Positions 58,463 through 64,000 of a stretch of 64,000 nucleotides of DNA are shown here, piece after piece. This stretch comes from Defluviimonas sp. SAOS-178_SWC (GTDB taxonomy: Bacteria > Pseudomonadota > Alphaproteobacteria > Rhodobacterales > Rhodobacteraceae): NCBI RefSeq assembly GCF_039830135.1, contig NZ_CP156081.1, forward strand, positions 2,528,001 through 2,592,000, written 5' to 3'. The notes under the pieces were generated by a model. The model saw nothing but the letters and a program-made list of their open reading frames with translations, was not told the origin of the DNA and did no database searches. A program made the translations under genes and the position numbers. How positions within the stretch are numbered: the first letter of the stretch is position 1; every line of letters starts with the position of its first letter.

Positions 58463-59416
58463 CTATTTGCGATGGATCAGACGCGGGTTCGACAGGGTCG
58501 ACAGCACGTCCGCGGTGAGGTTGAGAAGCACATAGGCCGCCGCGAAGATCAGCGCGACCGCCTGCACGACCGGGAAGTCGCGCTTCGACACGCTGTCCAC
58601 CATCAGCTGCCCGAGGCCGGGATAGACGAAGACCACCTCGACCACGACGACGCCGGTGATGAGATAGGCGAGGTTCAGCGCCACGACGGTGATGATCGGC
58701 GCCAGCGCGTTCGGCAGCGCGTGTTTCAGGATCACCCGCATCGGCTTCATCCCCTTCAGCCGCGCCATCTCGATATAGGGCGAGGCGAGAAGGTTGATGA
58801 TCGCCGCCCGCGTCATCCGCATCATGTGCGCCGTGACGACCAGTGTCAGTGTCAGCGCCGGCAGGAAGGTCCGGTAGAGCGCCTCGGCGAAGGTCGTCGT
58901 GGCATCCATCCGCGCCATCGACGGGAAGAGGCCCGACTGCGCGAGGACGAAGATGAGGATATAGGCGACGAAGAATTCCGGGAAGGAAATCGACGTCAGC
59001 GCCAGCGCGTTCACCGCCCGGTCGAAGATCGAGTTGCGGTAGAGCGCGGCGAGAACACCGAGCGCCAGCGACAGCGGCACCGCGATCGCGGCCGCGTAAA
59101 GCGCAAGGAAAAGCGTGTTGCCGAGCCGCGTGGCGATCAGGTCGGCGATGGGACGCTTGTTGGCAAGCGACGTGCCAAAATCGCCCTGGAGCGCGCCGAG
59201 AAGCCAGTTGATGTAGCGCGTATGCGCCGGCAGATCGAGCCCCAGCTCCCGGCGGAACGCGGCCACCGTCTCCGGCGTCGCCGACTGGCCGAGGATGTTC
59301 TTGGCAAGATCCCCGGGCAACAGCTCCGTCGCCCCAAAAATGATCACCGAAATCACGAACAGCGTCAGCAGGCCGAGGGCCAGACGCTTCGCAATCATGG
59401 ACCAGACTATGGACAT
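58463..59416 (-). CDS. Dipeptide-type ABC permease (DppB-like), second system
   Basis: 317 residues with six helices. The DppB N-terminus (RLALGLLTLFVISVIIFGATELLPGD) and short conserved loop GLDLPAHTRYINWL are followed by the EAA motif YIEMARLKGMKPMRVILKHALPNAL in pieces. It starts 90 nt after the binding-protein gene; a stem-loop lies in that gap. DppC follows after 11 nt. Confidence 0.92.
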   Translation of the reverse strand: MSIVWSMIAKRLALGLLTLFVISVIIFGATELLPGDLAKNILGQSATPETVAAFRRELGLDLPAHTRYINWLLGALQGDFGTSLANKRPIADLIATRLGNTLFLALYAAAIAVPLSLALGVLAALYRNSIFDRAVNALALTSISFPEFFVAYILIFVLAQSGLFPSMARMDATTTFAEALYRTFLPALTLTLVVTAHMMRMTRAAIINLLASPYIEMARLKGMKPMRVILKHALPNALAPIITVVALNLAYLITGVVVVEVVFVYPGLGQLMVDSVSKRDFPVVQAVALIFAAAYVLLNLTADVLSTLSNPRLIHRK

Positions 59417-59474
59417 CTTCGCCCCCTGTTCATTGTGCCACGCGTTCCGGCGGCTTGGCCCCGATGGGGCGAAA

Positions 59475-59499
59475 GGCCCCGGCGGCGACCGCCGGGGCC
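59475..59499 (-). terminator. Stem-loop after the second binding-protein gene
   Basis: Perfect 11-bp stem GGCCCCGGCGG / CCGCCGGGGCC with a 3-nt loop, 8 nt downstream of the binding-protein stop on the minus strand. As in the first importer, it probably sets binding-protein mRNA above permease mRNA. Confidence 0.6.
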
Positions 59500-59506
59500 G
59501 GGATCA

Positions 59507-61072
59507 TCAGGCGAGCCACCAGCGCTCGATCATGCGCAGGCCGTCCATGCCCTGGTTGGTGCCGACCACTTCGGGAACGCCGACCTTCTCGGTATGCGCC
59601 ATGACGTAGTTCGCGAACATCGGGATCACCGTGCCGCCTTCGTTGGCGCAAAGATCCTGCATTTCCCAGTACATCTGGCGGCGCTTGTCCTCATCGAGTT
59701 CCGACCGCGCGGCGACCAGAAGCTCGTTGAAGCGGGCATTGTCCCAGAAGCTTTCGTTCCACGGCGCACCGCCCTGGTAGGCGACCGAGAACATCAGGTC
59801 CGGCGTCGGACGCCCACCCCAGTAGGAGGCGCAGAACGGCTTTTTCATCCAGACGTTGTCCCAGTAGCCGTCAGACGGTTCGCGCACGACCTCGATGTTG
59901 ATCCCGGCGGCGGCGGCGCGTTCGGAGTAGAGAACCCCTGCATCCACGGCACCGGCGAAGGCGGAATCCGCGACCGAAAGCTGGACGCTGAGCGAGTCCA
60001 TCCCGGCTTCCTTCAGATAGAATTTCGCCTTGTCCGGGTCGTAGGCCTTCTGCTCCAGTTCGGTGTTGTAATAGGGCTGCTGCGCCCCCATCGGGATGTC
60101 GTTGCCGATCGACCCGTACCCTTGCAGGATCTTGTCGACCAGCTCTTGCCGATCGATGCCGTATTTCAGCGCCTGACGCACGTTGTTGTCGCTGAACGGC
60201 GCCGCACGGGTGTCCATCACGAAGACGTAGTGCTGGTTGCCGGCCACCGGCAGGATGGTGATCCCCTGCGCGCGCTGGAGCAGCCCGACGGTGTTCAGAT
60301 CGACGTTGTCGATCAGGTCGACCTCGCCGGTGATCAGCGCGTTCTGCCGGGCGGCGGGATCGACGATCGACAAAAGCTCGACCTCGTCGAACCAGGCGCG
60401 GTCCGTCTTCCAGTAGTTCGGGTTGCGCTTCAGCTTCCCGGAAACGCCCTGGTCCCACGATTCGACGATGTAGCCGCCGCAGCCATCCGTCGTCATCGGA
60501 TCGATCTTGCCGTCGGCCGAGGGCAGGATGACAAGGTGGTAATCCGCCATGATGAACGGGAAGTCGGCGTTACCGCCCGAAAGCGTCACGACGACGTTCT
60601 GCCCGTCCGCCTTGATGTCGGTGATCGGATCGACATAGGGCTTCGCGGCCGACTTCGAGTCTTCGCCGCGGTGATAGTTGATCGAGGCGACGACGTCGTC
60701 GGGCGTCAGCGTCTTGCCCGAATGGAAGGTGACGCCTTCGCGGATCTTGAACGTCCAGGTCGTCGCGTCGGCCGAGGCTTCCCAGCTTTCCGCGATCTCG
60801 GGGGCGAGGCTGCCATCCGGTGCGACCTCGGTCAGCGTGTTGTTCCGGGCGGTGTTGAAGATCTGCGTGTAGACCGAATCCCAGGTGCCGGGATCGTAGC
60901 TGTCGGTCGTGTTGCCGCTGGCCACCGCGATGCGGATGGAGCCGCCCCGCTTCGGTTCGGCCATGGCCCGGCGCACGCCCGCCGGCAGGATCAGCGCGGC
61001 GGTGCCGAGCGCGGTCGCGCCCTGCAGAAGTCCGCGGCGGCTGACGCCTCTCGGGGTGATGTTTTGTGTCAT
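59507..61072 (-). CDS. ABC importer family 5 solute-binding protein, Tat-exported, second system
   Basis: 521-residue periplasmic binding protein. Twin-arginine signal GVSRRGLLQGATALG at about 9-23, cleavage after RRAMA; then KRGGSIRIAVASGNTTDSYDPG, LAPEIAESWEASADATTW and FKIREGVTFHSGKTLTPDDVVASI in parts, typical of the dipeptide/oligopeptide family. AAGGAGGACGAC precedes the ATG. It is co-transcribed with the enolase-superfamily enzyme upstream (60-nt gap), which suggests the imported compound is the enzyme's substrate or a precursor. Confidence 0.92.
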   Translation of the reverse strand: MTQNITPRGVSRRGLLQGATALGTAALILPAGVRRAMAEPKRGGSIRIAVASGNTTDSYDPGTWDSVYTQIFNTARNNTLTEVAPDGSLAPEIAESWEASADATTWTFKIREGVTFHSGKTLTPDDVVASINYHRGEDSKSAAKPYVDPITDIKADGQNVVVTLSGGNADFPFIMADYHLVILPSADGKIDPMTTDGCGGYIVESWDQGVSGKLKRNPNYWKTDRAWFDEVELLSIVDPAARQNALITGEVDLIDNVDLNTVGLLQRAQGITILPVAGNQHYVFVMDTRAAPFSDNNVRQALKYGIDRQELVDKILQGYGSIGNDIPMGAQQPYYNTELEQKAYDPDKAKFYLKEAGMDSLSVQLSVADSAFAGAVDAGVLYSERAAAAGINIEVVREPSDGYWDNVWMKKPFCASYWGGRPTPDLMFSVAYQGGAPWNESFWDNARFNELLVAARSELDEDKRRQMYWEMQDLCANEGGTVIPMFANYVMAHTEKVGVPEVVGTNQGMDGLRMIERWWLA

Positions 61073-61132
61073 GTCGTCCTCCTTGTTGTCGGTAAGTGTT
61101 TTTCGCAGTTACGGCGCGAGGGAGCGCCCCGG

Positions 61133-62242
61133 TCAAGCCTCAACCGCACTCCTTTGATAGGTCGCCCGGTCGAGCCAGGCGGGATCGATGTCCACCCCCC
61201 ATCCGGGAGCGTCGGAAATGATGACCTTGCCATCGCGGACGGCAAAGGGATCACCGCGGAACAGCCCGTCCTGCCACGGGTAATAGTCTGCGCCCTCGAT
61301 AGAGAATTCCAGGTATTTCCCGGCATTCGGGATCGCGCCGAGAAGATGCATCGTGCAGATCGTCACGAGCGACAGGTTGGCACTGTGCGGCGTACAGGGC
61401 AACCCCGCCCTGGCAGCCATCCCGGCAACGAGGAGCGTCCGGGCGATACCGCCCATGTACATTACGTCCGGCTGCACGACATCGACCGCGCGCATGTCGA
61501 TCATCCTCTTCCAGGTGGCGAGGTCCCAGTCCTGCTCGCCCCCCGTCACGTCGATGTCGAGCGCGTCGGTGACCTCTTTCGTCTGCTCCAGTTCCCAGTA
61601 GGGACAGGGTTCCTCGAAATGCGAAATGCGTTCGGCTTCCAGCTGCCGGCCAACCGCGATCGCCCGCGCCGGGGAAAAGCCGGAATTGCCGTCGACGAGC
61701 TTCGCGACACCGTCGCCAAGCGCCCGCGCGACGACCGGAATCACCTCTTCCGTCCGGCCCGGCCATTCGTCCACGTCACGCCCGCATTCGGCGCCGACGC
61801 GCCATTTGAACGCATCAAACCCCTTGTCGTCGCGCAGACGGCAAAGCCGCGCCGCCTCGTCCTCCGGCGTGATATCGCGCTTCATCGAAGACGCATAGGC
61901 CCGCAGTTGCCCCGGCCTGCCGCCCAGCAATTCCACGACCGGCTTTCCCTCGCGCCGACCGCGCATGTCCCAAAGCGCGGTATCGAGCCCGGCAAGCGCC
62001 CGGCAGCGATAGGAGCCGGGGAACTTGTGCTCCTTCTCCTCGATCCGCTGCACGAGGCCGAGAATGTCGTCTGTCCCGGCACCGAGCGCATGGGGGGCCA
62101 CCTGGCGGTGGAGGATCTGGGCGGTGATGTCGGCATTGTAGGTGGAGCACTGGCCCCAACCGATGGCGCCGTCCTCGGCGGTGATGCGCGTGAAGCAGAC
62201 GAATTCGTTACTAAAGGTCTCGACGCACGAGATCTTCACCAT
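61133..62242 (-). CDS. Enolase-superfamily enzyme, mandelate racemase subgroup
   Basis: 369 residues: N-terminal capping domain and C-terminal TIM barrel. Active-site residues can be read: Lys146-x-Arg148 (FKWR) on strand 2, metal ligands Asp184 (LVDGN), Glu211 or 210 (FEEPCP) and Glu236 (GGEQD), then Asp259 (VQPDV) paired with His286 (CTPHS). The His-Asp dyad places it in the mandelate racemase subgroup (sugar-acid dehydratases, racemases), not among dipeptide epimerases. I use the ATG at 62242; ten unconserved codons lie upstream. First gene of an operon with a dipeptide-type importer. The specific reaction is unknown. Confidence 0.88.
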   Translation of the reverse strand: MVKISCVETFSNEFVCFTRITAEDGAIGWGQCSTYNADITAQILHRQVAPHALGAGTDDILGLVQRIEEKEHKFPGSYRCRALAGLDTALWDMRGRREGKPVVELLGGRPGQLRAYASSMKRDITPEDEAARLCRLRDDKGFDAFKWRVGAECGRDVDEWPGRTEEVIPVVARALGDGVAKLVDGNSGFSPARAIAVGRQLEAERISHFEEPCPYWELEQTKEVTDALDIDVTGGEQDWDLATWKRMIDMRAVDVVQPDVMYMGGIARTLLVAGMAARAGLPCTPHSANLSLVTICTMHLLGAIPNAGKYLEFSIEGADYYPWQDGLFRGDPFAVRDGKVIISDAPGWGVDIDPAWLDRATYQRSAVEA

Positions 62243-62391
62243 CCAGCCCCGCTCCCCCCTTATGTCCGTCATGTGCCGGTCTCACCGGCCTCGAGCGCCT
62301 TATCCCATAACGTCTAGGCTGCGACGATTTGGCGCCAACTCTGAAAACCGACGATAGACATAGCGTTTGCGACATCAAGGAAATTTTTGTT

Positions 62392-62407
62392 GATTGACTG
62401 GTCAATC
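62392..62407. promoter_or_regulatory. Palindromic operator upstream of the enolase-superfamily/ABC operon
   Basis: GATTGAC-TG-GTCAATC, a perfect 7-2-7 palindrome in an A/T-rich patch 150 nt before the start at 62242. The form fits a FadR-type GntR operator. No GntR gene adjoins it; the nearest in the window is at 53.8 kb. Confidence 0.5.
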
Positions 62408-62465
62408 TAAAGAATTTGCCGCGCAAGGCCCGCAAAACATTCGGAACATCCGCTCTTTCGGCAGA

Positions 62466-63785
62466 TCAGACGGACGAACCGGGCGTGGCGCCGAGGTCAA
62501 AGCGCTCGCCGGGAAATGCTTTCTCCAGCCGCAGATCGGCGGAACGGGCATGACCTTCCATCCCCTCGTGCCGCGAGATCCGGGCAGTGACGGCGGCCAG
62601 ATCGCGAAGCGCCTCGGGCGAAACCTCCTGCCAGGTGACGGCCCTGAGGAACTTGTGCACCGACAACCCGCCGGTATAGCGCGCCGCGCCCGATGTCGGC
62701 AGCACATGGTTGGTGCCCGCCGCCTTGTCGCCGAAGGCGACGGTCGTCGCCGCCCCGAGGAAGAGCGACCCGTAGGCCCGAAGCCGCCCCCGCCACCAGC
62801 CGAGATCGGCGGCCTGCACATGCAGATGCTCGGGCGCGATCCGGTCGGCATGCGCCGCCATCTCCTCGCGCGTATCGCACAGAACGACCTCGCCGCGCCC
62901 CGACCAGGCGGCAGCGGCGGCGGTCCGGTTCGGCTCCGGCAGGCTCGCGATGCAAGCCGGCACCCGCGCCATCACCGACTCCGCCAGATCGGCACTGTCG
63001 GTCACCAGCCAGACCGGAGAGGTCGGCCCGTGCTCGGCCTGTCCGACGAGGTCCGCCGCCACCAGATCGGCGTCGGCTCCGGCATCGGCGATCACCATGC
63101 TGTCGGTCGGCCCCGCCACCATGTCGATGCCGACACGGCCGAAGAGCTGGCGCTTGGCCTCGGCGACATAGGCGTTGCCGGGCCCGACGAGGATATCGGC
63201 GGGCGGCAGGCCAAACTGGCCGAAAGCCATCGCCGCGATCCCCTGCACGCCGCCGAGCGCAAGCACCGCGTCCGCGCCGCAAAGGTCGAGTGCGTAAAGG
63301 ATCGCCGGCGGAATGCCCGTGCCGGGGCGCGGCGGCGTGGCGGTGGCGATATGGGCGACACCGGCGACCTTCGCGGTCGTCACGGTCATCAGCGCCGAGG
63401 CGATATGACTGTAGCGCCCGCCCGGCACATAGGCACCGGCGGCGGCGATCGGGATCAGCCGTTGCCCGACCTTGAGGCCGGGTCGCAATTCCACCTCCGT
63501 CTCCCGGCAACTCGCGAGCTGGGCGCGGGCGAAGGCGGCGATGTTGTCATGCGCGTAGCGGATGTCGTCTTTCAGTCGCTCCGGCACCGCCGCGGATGCG
63601 GCCTCGATCTCGGCGCGCGGGATGACCGCTGGGCCGGTCCAGCCGTCGAGCTGCTCGGCATAGTGGCAGGTGACCGTCTCGCCGCCCGCCTCGATCTCGG
63701 CCAGGATCCGCGCCACCGTGACTTGAACCTCGGCCGTGAGCGAGGCTTGCTCTGCCGCCGCCTGCTTGAAAAATCTGACACTCAT
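62466..63785 (-). CDS. Histidinol dehydrogenase-family enzyme (catabolic paralogue)
   Basis: 439-residue zinc-dependent NAD dehydrogenase of the HisD fold. Zinc ligands Gln249 and His252 (VGQAEHG), Asp353 (FGDKAAGTNH) and His412 (GHAR), and the catalytic pair Glu319-His320 (APEHLHV), are kept. The usual biosynthetic GPSE segment reads GPTDSMVIAD, and no his genes adjoin it. Paralogues like this in roseobacters include HpsN (sulfopropanediol dehydrogenase), so an alcohol-oxidising catabolic role is likelier than histidine synthesis. ATG at 63785. A LysR gene diverges from it, and the enolase-superfamily/ABC operon follows 223 nt downstream. Confidence 0.87.
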   Translation of the reverse strand: MSVRFFKQAAAEQASLTAEVQVTVARILAEIEAGGETVTCHYAEQLDGWTGPAVIPRAEIEAASAAVPERLKDDIRYAHDNIAAFARAQLASCRETEVELRPGLKVGQRLIPIAAAGAYVPGGRYSHIASALMTVTTAKVAGVAHIATATPPRPGTGIPPAILYALDLCGADAVLALGGVQGIAAMAFGQFGLPPADILVGPGNAYVAEAKRQLFGRVGIDMVAGPTDSMVIADAGADADLVAADLVGQAEHGPTSPVWLVTDSADLAESVMARVPACIASLPEPNRTAAAAAWSGRGEVVLCDTREEMAAHADRIAPEHLHVQAADLGWWRGRLRAYGSLFLGAATTVAFGDKAAGTNHVLPTSGAARYTGGLSVHKFLRAVTWQEVSPEALRDLAAVTARISRHEGMEGHARSADLRLEKAFPGERFDLGATPGSSV

Positions 63786-63886
63786 GACAGCCACCCACTC
63801 CCGTCTTTGCCTCGAACGGCCTTGACCGGACCTCCCATCAGGTTCAACTTTCCGAAAGGTCCACCCGTCTGCCGCCCCGGAGCGCC

Positions 63887-64000
63887 ATGCTCGCCAAAGG
63901 CATCACCCTGCGCGCGCTCGAGCTTTTCGAGGCGATCGCCCGCACCGGCACCGTCGCGGACGGCGCCCGGGCCGTGGGGCTTAGCCTGCCCGCCGCCTCG
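63887..64000 (+). CDS. LysR-family regulator (cut by window end)
   Basis: Only the first 38 codons are in the window: start ATG then KGITLRALELFEAIARTGTV and ADGARAVGLSLPAAS, which is the beginning of a LysR winged-helix (ALELFEAIARTGTVADGA, then helix 2-3). It diverges from the HisD paralogue across 101 nt, the usual layout for a LysR protein that controls its neighbour. The rest of the gene lies outside. Confidence 0.8.
   Translation, partial: MLAKGITLRALELFEAIARTGTVADGARAVGLSLPAAS

Noticed and set aside
61133-62242. Dipeptide epimerase call for the enolase-superfamily enzyme, based on the dipeptide-type importer
   Set aside because: Dipeptide epimerases use Lys on both sides of the active site; this enzyme has the His-Asp dyad of the mandelate racemase subgroup.
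58472-62317. A 1281-codon plus-strand open frame opposite the second ABC importer
   Set aside because: It is antisense to five well-supported genes, with low-complexity Arg/Asp/His composition and no family features.
62466-63785. Biosynthetic hisD
   Set aside because: No his operon context, a divergent LysR gene, and non-typical GPTDS substrate-loop residues point to a catabolic paralogue.

Overview
The window is a GC-rich stretch of a chromosome from an alphaproteobacterium of the Rhodobacteraceae (Roseobacter-like). The support is: ctrA beside sciP, a Usg protein, a fused gyrA-type housekeeping region, lpxI in place of lpxH, and above all a dmdA-acuI pair (dimethylsulfoniopropionate demethylase and acrylyl-CoA reductase) next to a GntR regulator, an arrangement known from marine roseobacters. 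No rRNA, tRNA, CRISPR array, prophage or insertion sequence was found.

Layout. 1-11.3 kb: housekeeping genes (typA, gyrA, trmFO, gluQ, hisI, a NifU-like scaffold) mixed with small conserved membrane or stress proteins. 11.3-16.8 kb, minus strand: recG-ligA and ctrA-sciP. 16.9-18.1 kb: mnmA. 18.2-30.3 kb, minus strand: a 13-gene envelope and translation operon, pyrH-frr-uppS-cdsA-dxr-rseP-(54-aa protein)-bamA-ompH-fabZ-lpxA-lpxI-lpxB, with many 1-4 nt overlaps; lpxD, often found in this cluster, is not here. 30.4-32.3 kb: miaA and an AraC-type regulator. 32.5-38.6 kb: a complete dipeptide-type ABC importer with a Tat-exported binding protein and a fused double ATPase.

39.7-49.8 kb is a carbohydrate region: an alpha-glucoside ABC importer (aglE-F-G-K), glucokinase, and a pgi-pgl-zwf operon feeding the Entner-Doudoroff/pentose phosphate routes. 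The hydrolase gene aglA, expected between aglG and aglK, has been reduced to a 44-codon in-frame remnant carrying its first ~22 and last ~22 codons, and aglK has an Arg in the first position of its ABC signature (RSGGQ). Together these suggest an importer operon in decay or under relaxed selection.

50.1-55.9 kb is the DMSP region: a four-gene operon DUF2182-DUF1326-dmdA-acuI transcribed away from a FadR-type GntR gene, with a perfect 10-bp inverted repeat between them, followed by a membrane-anchored arylsulfotransferase-like protein. The Cys-rich DUF1326/DUF2182 pair inside a dmdA operon is the best candidate for an undescribed function in this window. 55.9-63.8 kb holds a second dipeptide-type ABC importer co-transcribed with a mandelate-racemase-subgroup enolase-superfamily enzyme, then a catabolic-type histidinol dehydrogenase paralogue and the start of a divergent LysR gene that runs off the window.

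All calls rest on reading the sequence and on remembered family features; no database search was run.
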